DNA of 64,000 nucleotides from Tolypeutes matacus (lineage: Eukaryota > Chordata > Mammalia > Cingulata > Chlamyphoridae). Below, piece after piece: positions 1 through 11,469 of the stretch (positions within the stretch are counted from its first letter, which is position 1; every line of letters begins with the position of its first letter). The position numbers and the translations under genes were made by a program. Under the pieces are notes generated by a model. It did not search any database. It saw only the letters and a program-made list of their open reading frames with translations, and was not told where the DNA came from. Where the stretch lies: positions 3,233,762 through 3,297,761 of the forward strand of contig JAKSZT010054335.1 of NCBI GenBank assembly GCA_026826555.1. The letters are read 5' to 3'.

Positions 1-375
1 CCCAGCTCTGTTCCCATCACCACTCCCAACCTGCCTCCCCTCCAAAGGGCCCTTTTACGTGCTCAGTGCCACCAAGTCCTAACAGCGACCCTATCTGGGA
101 GGAAACCTGACGCCACTGAAAAACTACAAAAAGCAGAGATGAGTGACGAGCCTATGAAGTTAAATTTCTACTTTCATAAAATAACCCAATTTGGGGGGCA
201 GACAGGATTCCAGAAAAAGGTGGATCATCTGACTGTAATAGGCTGGTATTTGTTTTTAAGTAAACGTGTCTATAGTAAAAGTATAAAAACATGGATGAGT
301 GCACAATGAATATTTGTTTGTAAGATAGACTCTGCCTGATGTCTATGCAGAATGTCAATAAAATAAATCACAGAA

Positions 376-690
376 GGGAGGTGGATGTGGCTCAAGTGAC
401 TAAGCTCCTGCCTACCACATGGGGAGGTCCGGGGTTTGGTTCCCGGTGCCTCCTAAAGAAGACGAGCAGGACAGCGAGCTGATGCGACGGGCTGGCACGG
501 TGAGCCGACGCAACGAGATGACAAGAGGCATGGAAGGAAGACATAATGAAAGACACAACAAACAGGAAGTGGAGGTGGCTCAAGCAATGAGGCGCCTCCT
601 AAAAAAGGAAGATGAGCAACAATGAACAGACACAGCGAGCACAACATGAGGGAGTGGGAGAAATAAATAAAATAAATCTTTAAAAATAAA
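376..690 (+). repeat. tRNA-derived SINE (DAS-like) with a second, internally deleted head
   Basis: A first tRNA-like head carries an A-box-like GGATGTGGCTCAAGTG and a B-box-like GGTTTGGTTCCCGG ending in GCCTCCTAAA. A body of ACGAG/ACGC-type words follows. A second, shortened head reads GGAGGTGGCTCAAGC and jumps straight to GCCTCCTAAA at about 565-603, so its anticodon and T arms are missing. The tail is AAATAAATAAAATAAATCTTT. This places it in the armadillo DAS type of SINE; family assignment is from memory. Confidence 0.8.
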
Positions 691-1299
691 TCATCGGAGA
701 TTCACTTTTTGCAATCTCAGTAACAAGACTGGATTCTGACAACCTTGCTTCAAACATGAATTCAAGCATAAAACCTCCTCCCCAAAGAAAAGTCTACCCT
801 ACCTCAAACGCACAGAGCCCAATCTCATCAGGGCTGAAAGCCAACCTTTGCTTTCATGGAAAGGGAACCCTTCCACAGACAGAACTGTGTGAATGACAAC
901 AGAGCTATCTCATCATTACCATGATTTTTAAATGCTATTCAAATTCATTTAAAACTTTTCTGAGGATGGTGACATTTCAGAAGTTCATGTCTTCTTCCAA
1001 AAACTCTCTCTCTCTCTTTTTTTTTAAATATTAGAGAAGAAATCCAAATGCTGGGAGTCCTGAGAAGGACACAGTGCACGCTCCCTGGGACACCCCTGCA
1101 CCACACACCCCTGCTGGAAGGGGCAAGGGCGCAGCGTCTGAGCCGAGAGGAGGCCCCTGCATTCATCAGCTTTGTGAAAACCTCCACTGACAGAACATGC
1201 TTCCATTGCTTTGATTTGGAATCAAAAACGTATCACAAAACAAAAAAAAAAAAAAAAGAGAAAAAGAAAACAAGAAATAAAATAGATTTTAAAAAGAAT

Positions 1300-1910
1300 C
1301 AGCTGCAGGCCCTTGATCAGCCATCTGCACACCAGTGTTCACAACAGCATTAATTCACAATGGCCAAAAGGTGGAAGCAACCCAGGTGTCCATCCACAGG
1401 TGAACAGATAAGCAGGATGTGGTGCAGACACACAGTGAAAACGTACTCAGCTGTAAAAGGAAGGAAGTCCGACTCATGCGACAACATGGATGAACCTGAA
1501 GGCATCACGTTAAGTGATACAAGCTGCCCCCACAAGGACAGATAGCGTATGATCTCACTGATAGGAAACAGTTAGAATATGCCAATTCATAGACAGAAAT
1601 TATACTTGAATGTGGTTAAAAGGGGAAATTTTAGATTGTATGTGTTACAAGATAAAAATTAGAACAAAACGAAACCACAGGACGGGATGACACAGACAGT
1701 GGACCCTCATGTACACTGCGGATGACAGTTAGCAGAATCACAACACTGAACCATGAACTGGAGCAAAGGCACCACACTGTGTAAAATGTTTTAAAAAAAA
1801 GGGAAAGCTCATGTGTGTGAGTGAATTTTTGTGGCGGGTGGGAATATGGAAACGCTGTACTTTCTGCATGATTATTCCATAAACTTAAAACTGCGCTACT
1901 AAAAACCTAA
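1300..1910 (+). repeat. old L1 LINE 3' end fragment
   Basis: The stretch carries words typical of mammalian L1 3' ends: CAGGTGTCCATCCACAGGTG, GGATGTGGTGCAGACA, CTCAGCTGTAAAAGGAAGG, ACAACATGGATGAACCT and TTAAGTGATACAAG. They are in the order and plus orientation expected of an L1 3' untranslated region. It is diverged and has no open frame of note. A purine-rich A run at about 1240-1290 precedes it. Confidence 0.7.
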
Positions 1911-2308
1911 AGACAAAACACCACCCTGCAGCAGCCCCCACACTGGGCCATCCTCCTACAAGACCACAGCGTGTTCACGCACCGAGGGGCCCAGCAGGGG
2001 CTCCGAGGCGACACCCATGCCTTTAACTTTTGGGGGGGCAGGGGAGAGACAGTGCTCTTCCAGCACAGGGTGGAACTTGAACGCCCACAGCATGGGGCTG
2101 GCCCCTCTCTGGGCGGCTACGAAGCCTGCCTCTCTCTGCTAAGAACTGCAGGCCGCCAGTCCCTGCCTCCTGAAAACCAGGACACGCCAAAACACCTGCT
2201 TACGGGAACCCCACACCAGGTGAACTCTGCTTACCAGGGAGGAGGAAGGCAAACGGACCTGTAATGTTGTCATTGTTACCCCTAAGCATCAGCATTCTGA
2301 ACCCTAAC

Positions 2309-2321
2309 AAAACCCTGTTGG
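2309..2321. repeat. target-site duplication, left copy
   Basis: AAAACCCTGTTGG here is repeated exactly at 2578-2590, enclosing two different SINE monomers. Confidence 0.8.
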
Positions 2322-2475
2322 GGAGTGGGTGTGGCTCAAGCAGTTGAGCACCTGCTTCCCACATGGGAGGTTCCAGGTTCGGTTCCCAGTGCCTCCTAAA
2401 AACAAAACAAAACAACAAACAACAAGCAAAAAAAATGAAAGAAAAAACAAAACAAAACAAAAAACAACAACTCAG
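2322..2475 (+). repeat. tRNA-derived SINE monomer, GGGTGTGGCTCAAG type
   Basis: The A-box-like GTGTGGCTCAAGCAGTTGAG and B-box-like GGTTCGGTTCCCAG are followed by GTGCCTCC and a long CAAAA-rich tail. It shares one pair of target-site duplications with the next, unlike monomer. Confidence 0.85.
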
Positions 2476-2577
2476 GGGAGCCGATGCAGCTCAGTGGTTA
2501 AGGGACAGCTTCCCACATGCGAGGTCCCAGGTCCAATCCCCGGTCCCAATACCTCAAAAAACAAAAAACAAAACAAA
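2476..2577 (+). repeat. tRNA-derived SINE monomer, GAGCCGATGCAGCTCAGTGG type
   Basis: This second tRNA-like head keeps GCAGCTCAGTGGTTAAG (A box) and GGTCCAATCCCCGG (B box), closer to a tRNA than the usual DAS head, then ATACCTC and a CAAAA-rich tail. The same type recurs at 26100-26210. No private target-site duplication could be recognised because both tails are CAAAA-rich. Confidence 0.8.
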
Positions 2578-3164
2578 AAAACCCTGTTGGATAACGGCAA
2601 GCTCTGCTGTCTTGTGGCTGTGCTCCAGCCATTATCGCTCAAGTGAGCTTTGTTCAGGAAGCCTGACCTGTTCCGAGACGGCCGGGCTGTTCCTCTTCAG
2701 GAAGTTCACTCTCAGTCCATAAGAGCTGCCTGATCTCCACATTCACTAAAGAGTCTGTTTGATCAATGGCTTAACCCTGTGTCCTCAATCTGCAGTAGAA
2801 AATGAAGTTCCTAATCTCAAAGTCCATGAAATTTAATGAAAAGGAGTAAAACAGACCTAACAAGGGCCTGTGCATGAACAAGCAGTTATCTGCGCATGAT
2901 TGCATAAAAGGAAAATTAATTACAGCTGCACAGAGAAGTTACTGTTAAGTGCCAAAAACCAGGAAGAGGACTAGTGGGGAGGGAAGCCACGGAGGTGGGG
3001 GGTGGGGCGCTAGAATGGAAAGGCTCATAGAGTGGAAGGCTCTGGGGGAGGCAGAGGCACAGCCACAGGGCCCTCTGCTGGGAAACGAGGGGGTGCAGAG
3101 CAAGTGGGTTCTAGGATGCTTTCAAGGGAGGACAGCCTATGAGGTCAAGAGCAGGCGGGGGCAG

Positions 3165-3340
3165 CAAACAGACCTGACCTTGAGGCCCAATCCCACTACT
3201 TACAAGCTGATATCCTGTGCTCTAGTTACTTAACCTCTTTGTGTCTTGGTTTCCTCACTTGCAAATGGGGAAAAATAACAGTGGCCACTTTTAAAGGGCT
3301 TATAAAGTTTAAATGAAAACGCATGAATTTGTTTTTAGGA
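3165..3340 (+). repeat. MIR SINE fragment
   Basis: Words such as TTACTTAACCTCTTTGTGTC and TTTCCTCACTTGCAAATGGG are the core of the mammal-wide MIR element in forward orientation. Confidence 0.7.
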
Positions 3341-3767
3341 TTAAATGAGATAAACGTGACTAAACAGAACTTTTTAGAGGAATGCTTCCATGATTTGTTA
3401 AGCTGCCGTTTGTCTGTTATTTTATCTTTTGAAGTTGAAATAAAGTTTACTTAAAAAAAGAATGCATGTAAAGATTTTATAATCATTCCACTCTGTCCAT
3501 CAACTCTGCCTGGCACCATTTAGAGAGTGTCTCTTGTTTTTTACTTTCCCTGACAACTGTGGTCATTTTAGGTGCTCCCATGAAATGCCCGTGAATGATT
3601 TTCTTACAGCATGGCACTGTGTAAGCTGCAGACACATGGTGTCTCAATAGAAAGCTGTTACAGGAGTCTCTTTTTCCCTAGAAGTCACACACAAAGCACA
3701 GGGAGGAAAGCAGGCTCCCTGATCGCCGACGAGGCGGAGCGCAGCTGGGCAGCAACGTAGCACTTAC

Positions 3768-3933
3768 CAGCACGTCTGCATAGAGAACCCAGCAGTGCTC
3801 CCGAGGACTGATGCAGAGGGACTTCAGGTCGACGCTGCTCTTGTTGTTAAATATCCGGTAGAGGGTGTTAGCGATCTCTGTGCCAAGGTCATCACCTCCT
3901 CGACCTTCAAATTCAGGGGTGGCATTGGCTGAA
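3768..3933 (-). CDS. EXOSC7: EXOSC7 coding exon 4 (residues 85-140)
   Basis: This 166-nt exon continues the RNase PH-like fold of exosome subunit RRP42. The acceptor is TGTGTAG at 3934-3940 and the donor is GTAAGT at 3762-3767. The first base completes the split cysteine codon (TG from exon 3 plus T here). The protein then runs through ATPEFEGRGGDDLG, the LYRIFNNKSSVDL helix and CISPREHCWVLY. From memory this matches human EXOSC7 with few changes, for example alanine for valine in YADVL. RRP42 pairs with RRP46 (EXOSC5) in the six-subunit ring of the RNA exosome, in nucleus and cytoplasm. It is held to have no catalytic activity of its own and shapes the RNA channel. The remaining half of the protein (about 150 of 291 residues) lies left of the window. 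Confidence 0.97.
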
Positions 3934-6299
3934 CTACACAGAATGGCAACAGAAAAGCTGAGTGAGGCTTTCCAAATGCAAAGCCCAAAGGGGCAAGGCT
4001 TTACTGCAGTCTTCCTGCACAGTGCTGGAAAAGCCAGCAGCCATACAAGGAAAGTCACTGAAGAGAGATGACGGCCTCTTCCGTCCTTCCAGCCTCTAGA
4101 CGCACACAATGAGCCAGACCAGCAGGACGCGCCGGGTTTGTCAGTATGTGTGTGACGGGAGGTCCCACTGACTTCTAACAGGGGCCATCTTCATCCGAAA
4201 AGAGATGAGAGCAATGGGAAGCTGAAACTTGGCTGATAAGAACTAACTCTCTCGTCTTGAGAGTATAATAAACACCCTTCTCTGGCAAGCCCGGCAAGCT
4301 GGGAGGCCTGGAGAATCCGCAGCCTGGCTCACAGAGAGGTTACTTTATACTCGCCACACCCCACCTGCCCAGCCGCAGAATGCGCTATTACAGCAGTGAT
4401 TGAGAAGACAGACCTGACGCATGCCAGGGTTGTGTCAAAAACGTTACCACTGAAAAGCAGCCCAATTAAAAGAAAGCAGCATTGTCGGCTCATTAAATAC
4501 TGGGTCACCCTTTTGACTTTGGCATTTTTCAAAGAAAAAATTTCCCTTTTTGGCCTCTTGACACATAAGCCCCAATTACCGCAACAAAGAATGAACAGGA
4601 TCCAACAGCTGCCACCGTAAGCATTACTTTAAAAAAAGGGGTTAAAGGGGAATTTTTGAGTGCTTTGGCTTAACACAAACCAACCCTGACAACACCTGTG
4701 ACATAAGGAGGCATTCCAGCGATCATGTTCCTGTCATGGTAACGGCTCAGCGAGGTAAGAAGCCAACAGTTTCTACGAAATTGCACTGTGACACTTCCTG
4801 ACCCGGAGCCCGCCACTCCATCCATTCGTCCACCTGGAAGGTATCCAGCCCTGAGCAGGCACGGGCGACCCAGAAACCAAGCAAGGTGACGCTGACCCTC
4901 TGCAATTCTGGTGAAGTAAGGGGAATTTCACGATAGAGAGCAAACAACAAGGGGAGCAGTTTGTGCTGAGCGTTTAGGAGACCTCGAAGCTGCAGCTGCA
5001 GACGAAGAGGAGCTGGTCAGGCTGCAAAGAGGGAGGGGCCCCAGGCAGAGCAAGCCTGTATGAAGGCCCAAGGCAGGCCCACCACATGCAGAACGCTGCA
5101 AGGAGCCTCACCTAATGAGCTTACAAGGCCCCTTGTCCTGCCAGCTCTCCTGCAGGTGAAGAATGAACCCTAAAACCATGGGTTGTGCACAAACTTTGCT
5201 TCCCTACATAGAGTCTCCTCTCCCCACCTCGGCCAGCAGAAGGCCAAATTAAGATCCCGAGGAGAAGCTCCACTCCTGCCCTAGCAACCTTGCCGTGCCC
5301 TCACTGCTTCAGCCTAACTCAGGCATAAAGCCATGAAAAGAGGCTAGTTTCTGGTGAAATAATCAAGCCAGCAGGGACCAAGTGGGTTCTGCTTCACCAG
5401 CGGAACACAGCCAGGTTCTAACTGAAACGCTAAGCAAGCAATATTAAGTCACATCTCCTAGGAGCTTAAAAACACATCCATACAGATCTCTGTGTAGACA
5501 AATCCAGCCAGAAATGCTTATGCTGAACAGAGCCGGCCACGTCCTCCTGGGGTGACTAATTACTTAGGGATTAATGTGTTAACTCTATTACAGTCCTAGG
5601 CAATGGTTTCCAGAAGTTTCCAGGTCTAACTGTCTAAAGTAATCTGCCTCTAAAATCATGCTGTTGTGTTTTTTTGACACTGGGCTAATTTAAAGTGGAA
5701 ATTTTAACCTTTGTAAAACAGGTTTTGCTGTTGTTTTTTAAATACATCATTCTTTCGGCAGAGCTAGCAGCCAGGTAGCAGAGAGGAAGTGTTAGAGACC
5801 CAGGAGACCATGAGACGTTTGTGTTTGAATGGGGTCCTGGCGTATGGCAACTCTTGGGCTGGGAAAGTGGAAGGCAATTTTCCAGGATGGGGGATAGGGT
5901 GCAGTGCTTTGGGCATCAAAAGCAAAGCAAGAGACCCCATATTCTGCCAAAGGACGGGGCTAGAGAAACCCAGGCCCTGCCTTGCCACGAGGGGCATTCG
6001 AAGCACATGGATCCTGTGTGACAGAGTCAGAAACTAGACCTGCAAAGGCCCTTCGAGGTCTTCTCCAGAGGACAGGAAGCCAGATGCCCGCAGGGCTCAG
6101 ACAGGTAGCCACCAGTACCTAAACCAAAGGCCACCAGTAACAGAGACTGTGGCAAGCCCTCCAGGCCCGCTAAAGGCTAACTCACCCAACTCGTGAAAAC
6201 TTCATAAGCCAGCCCCACAGGTGGGGTCTGGCCTGCAGAGCTACACTGAGACCTCAGACGGCCCAGTCCTCTCATTTCATGGGGGGGGGGCACCATAAC

Positions 6300-6480
6300 A
6301 ACGTGCGTGTTTACTAGCGCTAGATGTATTAGCTCATTTAATTCTCACACGATTCTACAAGGGAGGCACTGTTACTGACCCTGTTGTAAAGAACAGGAAC
6401 TAAGTCACAGAGAGGTCACACAATGAGCAACTGGGGGAGTTAAGATTCTAGCCCAGGCAGCCTGGCCCTTATCTGCTGGG
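6300..6480 (-). repeat. MIR SINE fragment
   Basis: Reverse-oriented MIR core: TAGCTCATTTAATTCTCACA, GGAGGCACTGTTACTGACC, then CACAGAGAGGTCACAC. Confidence 0.75.
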
Positions 6481-6677
6481 CTCACTGTACTCTCCTACAT
6501 GTGTAATCCCGTGCGCTTGGCTTGTAGTCTAACGTCAGCCAGGTTAGCTTTCCCTGGCCCTGATGAACGGGTGCTCTGGTCATGGGGCTTATCACTGACC
6601 CCAAATGCTGGAATCAAGGGATGCAGACCAACAGGGGTCATTCAGCCCCAAGGCCTGATGAAGGCTTGTCTCCCAGA

Positions 6678-6869
6678 CAGGGCTTCTTAACCAGGGGCCC
6701 GTGAGCTTGAACTGAAATTTTGAAAAACCATTATTCTTGTGGGGACCTGTTGGTGCGGTGTGATATCGTTATTAAATAATACACAGTACAGTGTGGACTT
6801 AGGAAGGGGTCTGTGGTTTTCACCTGACTGGCAAAGGGGTCCATGGAACAAAAAAAGGTTAAGAACCCC
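6678..6869. mobile_element. non-autonomous DNA transposon-like element with terminal inverted repeats (hAT-like)
   Basis: The left end CAGGGCTTCTTAACC and right end GGTTAAGAACCCC are imperfect inverted repeats (GGGCTTCTTAACC against GGGGTTCTTAACC). Inside is GGGGTCCATGG, a word common in old mammalian hAT/Charlie-type miniature elements. No clear 8-bp target duplication survives. The family is not certain. Confidence 0.55.
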
Positions 6870-8277
6870 ATCCCTAAGGGTCTTTTAGAGACCTAAAAAA
6901 TAAAGCTTCTCTGTTAAGTACAAAGTTTGAAAAGAGAGAGAACACAGGCTGGCAGTCCTACCCCTGCTCATATGCATTACAATGTATTCTTTCAGCAGGG
7001 GAATACACACACTTTCTACATTTCCAGCTGCCAAAACCCAGTCAGAACCCTCATAAAGCAGGAGCCAGTCCCTCCTCCAGGCCTATGGGAAATCACTTAC
7101 TGAGCTGGATGAACTAATAAAGATCCTGAATAAAGATGAATTAATAAAGATCACTGCCCCTCCCAGCTCCCCACCCATCCTGACTCATCACCTCCACTCC
7201 ACACTTCTTTCACTGGGTGGGATCAAGGCCAGGTCACCTGGAATGGGACTCTAGACACTTAAGGCCATGGGTGATTTTCTTGTAATCAGACTAGCTTTAC
7301 AAACCATAGAGCCTTAAGGCCAGGTCACACCATGCCAGGCCTGCGGCACAAAAAGCGATTCGGTGGGTACCTGGGGCAGGGCTGACTCAGGGCCTTCACT
7401 AGGCATCTAGCCCCAAAGCAGGTCCCAAGGCTCTGAGACCTCCACGTAGGCATGTGTCCATTTCAGAGTATTTTGGAAGTGTCCCTATAAACGGTCACAG
7501 GAACAGTAACACATTCCATGCTGCTTTTCACTGCAAACCCTTGCATGAAGTTTCCAGAACAGTTACCTTATCAGCTCTGGTGCTTTCAGAGTACAGCCGG
7601 CCTGGATGGCTTCTGCAGGTTGCCCCTCCTTTGCCTGTAGCCCCAGCCCCTTTAGCCAAAACAGTGCCCTTCAAGCAGCCCCATGCAGGCAAGGAACAGA
7701 GAGCAAGTGGCTCGACCCACCCACCTGGGCTTGGTGCTTCTGGTTCAGTATTACTGAAAAATACAAGTGATCACATTGAAAAGGAGTTTAGATCCCAAAG
7801 GGGCGTGACAAGCGCTGGGCACACTGAAACGTCTACAAATGAAACACATGCTCCTCGATTCTCCTAGTTAAAAATCCAAGCCTCTCTCGGAGAGGACAAA
7901 CCATAGACCTAAACCCTTCAACAGTGGTCAGAGAATTGAGGAATGACCTGATGGACCGCCATCCAGTGGTGACTCAGAGTGACCCACCCCCTCACTAAAT
8001 TCTTTCCTTCTCTGGGCTTTAGAAAGAAACCACCTTTTCCGGAAGTTTCAAAGTTCTCATTTCAGATGGCTTATTCTCAAGCTAACACAAGCAGGCCAAA
8101 GATGCGAGTTAGGAGCTAAAAGGAGCCGACTGCTCCCAGCTTAGTGCGAGTGCTGACAGGCATCTCTGGAGTAGAGCTCGGGAAGCCAAGTCTTCACCTG
8201 TCTGTGGGTCTGGCGACCAGGACAGTGTAGACAGGCACCTCCCCAAAAGGGCTGTGGGACCTTCATCAAGATTCAAA

Positions 8278-8369
8278 GGGATCAGGCATAGCTCAGGGTT
8301 AAGCACCTGCTTCGCATGTACGAGGTTCCCAGTTCAATCCCCAGTACCTCCTAAAACAAAAACAAAACC
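8278..8369 (+). repeat. tRNA-Ala-like SINE keeping an anticodon arm
   Basis: The head reads CATAGCTCAGGGTTAAGCAC, then CTGCTTCGCATGTACGAGG, then GTTCAATCCCCAGTACCTCC, followed by a CAAAA-rich tail. The middle segment has the sequence of a tRNA-Ala anticodon arm, with loop TTCGCAT at 8311-8317 and anticodon CGC at 8313-8315. It is not a functional tRNA gene: the acceptor stem is broken and an oligo-A-rich tail follows. Confidence 0.85.
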
Positions 8370-9614
8370 AGAAAAACCTTCACTGTTCTCAAGACACAGG
8401 AAAAATTATGGGGGTGGGGAGTAGTATCTACCTCCGGCTCCACACATTATTCCAAGTAGACAAAGCCAAAGTTAAATGAGCAAGCAGAAAGCAATTAAGT
8501 TTTCTGAGACCTTTTTATCTTTCTACCACTGGAGATTTAAAGAATTAAAACCTGGAGTTGCTGATAAGCAGTTAAATCAAACTAGGTTCAGATGGGCAGG
8601 AGTGACCCCTCCTCCCCCAATTACTTTCCTTCCGAAGGATAACAACTATGTTTTAACCTGGGGATGAGCAGGTGCCTTGAGCTTGCCAGCAGGAACCACA
8701 TGCCCTTGGGGGTAGGGACTGGGCACTCAGATTCACTGGATCGGAAAAAAGAGGTTCAAGTGCTCAGTGCAATTAAGGGTTGCTCCTTGAAGACCCGAGT
8801 GAGGCTCTGGCATAGATGGCAGCCAGTGCTTGGGAACCTGTCCCCATGCTGTAGAAGGATGGGATTCTGTAAGGCTCTCCTGACAATCCCAGCTGCTGGA
8901 CTGATCATGTTAGCTCAGCCAGTTAAAGAAGCTAAAATGTGCCGTCTTGGGACCAGCCATCTCGAGAAATAGATTCAGAAGAACTACCTGGGAAGTGGAG
9001 CTTCCGGGCCTGTGAGGGTCCTTCTAGACTTAAAAAGGAGAGACCAGGAGGCAGCCACTCTTCCAGATGTCGGATCTTGGGAAGAGAAGAGACTCCTCTC
9101 ACCCTGGAGTGACCTCCCTTTGAGCTGCACAGAGGCTAACCGGGAGTGTGTGAGCGTCAGACACGCGGCCACAATGAAACCAGCACGAGCATCTGAGAGC
9201 AACACCCTCTCTGGTGCGGCTGTGCTGCGTGTCTTTGGTCTGCCTAAGACGAATGAGGCAGGAGGTAACAAAAGGGAAGAAAAGGGCAGCAAGCTGGTTT
9301 CTCACACATGGTGACGGGTTACTGCCCTGGATCCGGCGGGTGGGGGCCAGGAGGGCACTGTGCGTCCTCCAACAGCAAAGGAAGGATACGCTGGGGGTGC
9401 GAACAAGGTCACCCTCATCCACAGGAACTTCGAGGATGGGCCACTTGCACCAGACAGCTCAGCGTGAGAGCAGCTGAGGAGAGCCAGGAGAGGAGACTGC
9501 TTGGGGAGCCAGGGCGGAGGGCAGGGATGAGCTGGAAGGAAGACTGGCAGGAAGATGAGCTGCCCCTCTAGGGCTGGCCTCTGCATGCTGCAGGAGGGAG
9601 AAGGAGCAAAGGTT

Positions 9615-9760
9615 TAGAAGTGGGCAGAGCTGGCACTGGCATTACCAGCAATGCAACCATGGGAAAGTCGCTGCCCTCTTTGAGCTCCCTCTGCCGTCTC
9701 CCAAAGGGGGGCAGATGGTAATACCTATTTCACAGGGGTACTATGAGGATTAACTTCTGT
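9615..9760 (+). repeat. MIR SINE fragment
   Basis: GGGAAAGTCGCTGCCCTC, GATGGTAATACCTATTTCAC and GTACTATGAGGATTAA fit the MIR core in forward orientation. Confidence 0.6.
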
Positions 9761-10224
9761 GTTTGGCAGTGAAGACTGAAAAACTACACAAATGTGAGTT
9801 GGCATCTGTACAGAGAAGGGCTAAGAAAGCAGGCCTGAGGCTGCCATCTTTAGAAGGGCCTGCTTGCAAGGCTGGCTCTGCTGGCTTCTGGAAACTTGGC
9901 TCTTGGAGTACTCTCAGTCAACAGCTCATGGATAAGGGCGGCTCAGTCAGTCTGCTGTTTGTGCAAAAACTATGGCTTATGATCAACACCTGCTTTCCTT
10001 CTGGGAGTCTGGAATTTGGGCATGTGCTAAGCAGAGGGTGCCTATGTGACCAGCCCCCAATAAAATCCTTGGGCCTTGAGTCTCTAATGGGCTTCTCTGG
10101 GCAGAAACGGTGCATAACTGTTACTGTGTTTTCACTGCTCTAATAAATTTTGGCAATCAGTACAACCATATGCTGAGTCCCGTAGGTCCTTCTAGCAAAT
10201 CTCCAAATGTGGGGGTGGTCTTGA

Positions 10225-10520
10225 AAACCCCAATACAGTATCAATATTACTTACCTACATTCATCATCACGATCAATTTCCAAACACTTTCACTGTTCCA
10301 AAAAGAAAAACCCTATACCCTTAAAACCCCCTATTATTGACACTTAGCATTGGTGTGGTACCTTTGTTACAACTGATGAAAGCATATTAAAATATTATGT
10401 TAATTATAGTCCATAGTTTGCATTAGGTGTATTTTCCTCACATACCACCCTATTTTTAACATCTCATAATAGCGACGTATGTTTGTTCTAGTTCGCTTAG
10501 CACAATCTTGTACGAAGATA
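10225..10520 (-). repeat. old L1 LINE 3' UTR fragment
   Basis: Reverse-oriented text of an L1 3' end: GGTGTGGTACCTTTGTTACA, ACTGATGAAAGCATATT, TTAATTATAGTCCATAGTTT. A related piece lies at 28375-28510. Confidence 0.55.
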
Positions 10521-10844
10521 CACAAACCCCATAACCATGCAATTCCATTGTTCCTACAAGCCCTCTGCCTGGAATACATTCTTTCTCCATCTTTGCCTGT
10601 TCCAGTCTTATCCTTCTTTTAGGTACCACAAAAAAAAAAAAAGAAAGGAAAAAAAAAAATACATACCTGCACCTGGCATGAGTCCAGAGACCCTGAGCCA
10701 CCTCCAGAAGGCCTGCTGTCACCACCCAACTAGAAGCAAGGTTACAGACAGAAGCTAAGGCCCGGCCAGCAACTCAATAAAAAGCTCCAATCCCTGAGAG
10801 GGAGGTATGGGAGGGAGAGGACTGCTGTTTACCAAAAGCCCTCT

Positions 10845-11045
10845 GGGAGCCGGATACTGTGCTAGGTGCTCTAGCTTCACCATCACATCTCATCACCACA
10901 GCATTATTATCCCCATTCTAGAAATGAAGACATTCAGGTGCAGAAGACAGAGCCACCTGCCTTGAGGCCGCAGAGCTAGGCAGAAAAGGAGCAGAGATTC
11001 TGGCCCAAGGCCGCCTAGCTGCAGCCCCAGCACCCGTGCCGCTGA
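10845..11045 (-). repeat. MIR SINE fragment
   Basis: GATACTGTGCTAGGTGCTCT, CATTATTATCCCCATTCTAG, AATGAAGACATTCAGGTGCA and GCCGCAGAGCTAGGCAG follow the MIR core read backwards. Confidence 0.75.
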
Positions 11046-11289
11046 CCAGCTGCCATGGGCTCGGCCGGGCTGATCAAGCTGCTTGGCTGGCTCTACTCTG
11101 CCCAGCATGTCATGAACAGTTTTCTGCAAAGTGAGAAACAGGGCCTCTAAGACCAAACGATCCTTACCCCTGTAACAACCACGGGCTGGGCTGCCTGGCA
11201 GGTGTTCCCTTTTTTCAGACAGAGAAACAGGACCAGAGAGGGCCAGGTGATTTGGACAAGAGCAAGCTAGAGCCAAGATGTCCTTACAC

Positions 11290-11340
11290 ATATCCCAGTG
11301 CCTGGCACATAGGAGGAACTCAGTAAATAGCTGCTGGTAG
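11290..11340 (+). repeat. L2/MIR-type LINE 3' end fragment
   Basis: CCAGTGCCTGGCACATAGGA followed by CAGTAAATAGCTG is the usual 3' terminal word of L2/MIR-type elements. Confidence 0.5.
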
Positions 11341-11469
11341 ACAGAAGATGATTAAGTAAACACAAAGTAACAGTGGGCACAACAGGAAACCAGAGGTTCA
11401 CGGATTCATTTTTGAATCTTCATCTTTTAAACTATTTCCATTAAAAAAAAAAAAATCTCAAGCACTGAC

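Larger units (their letters stand above)
1..3767 (-). other. EXOSC7: EXOSC7 intron 4, left part (open at window edge)
   Basis: This is non-coding sequence downstream, in the gene's sense, of EXOSC7 coding exon 4. The next exon is not in the window. It holds a dimer-like SINE (376-690), an L1 3' fragment (about 1300-1910), a pair of SINE monomers (2322-2577) and a MIR (about 3165-3340). I see nothing interpretable in 690-1290, 1910-2300 or 2600-3160. Confidence 0.7.
3934..11469 (-). other. EXOSC7: EXOSC7 intron 3
   Basis: This 7.5-kb intron lies between coding exons 3 and 4. Recognisable contents are MIRs (about 6300-6480, 9615-9760, 10845-11045), a hAT-like element with inverted ends (6678-6869), a tRNA-Ala-like SINE (8278-8369), an old L1 3' fragment (10225-10520) and an L2-like 3' end near 11290. 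I see no gene in 3940-6290, 6870-8270 or 8370-9610. An open frame of 137 codons at 7454-7867 resembles nothing I know. Confidence 0.85.

Noticed and set aside
7454..7867. 137-codon open frame on the plus strand in EXOSC7 intron 3
   Set aside because: No known domain, no splice or retrocopy signs. Left as chance, though it is the longest frame in that intron.
8278..8369. functional tRNA-Ala gene
   Set aside because: The anticodon arm is good, but the acceptor stem does not pair, the D-arm is changed and a CAAAA-rich tail follows, as in a SINE.
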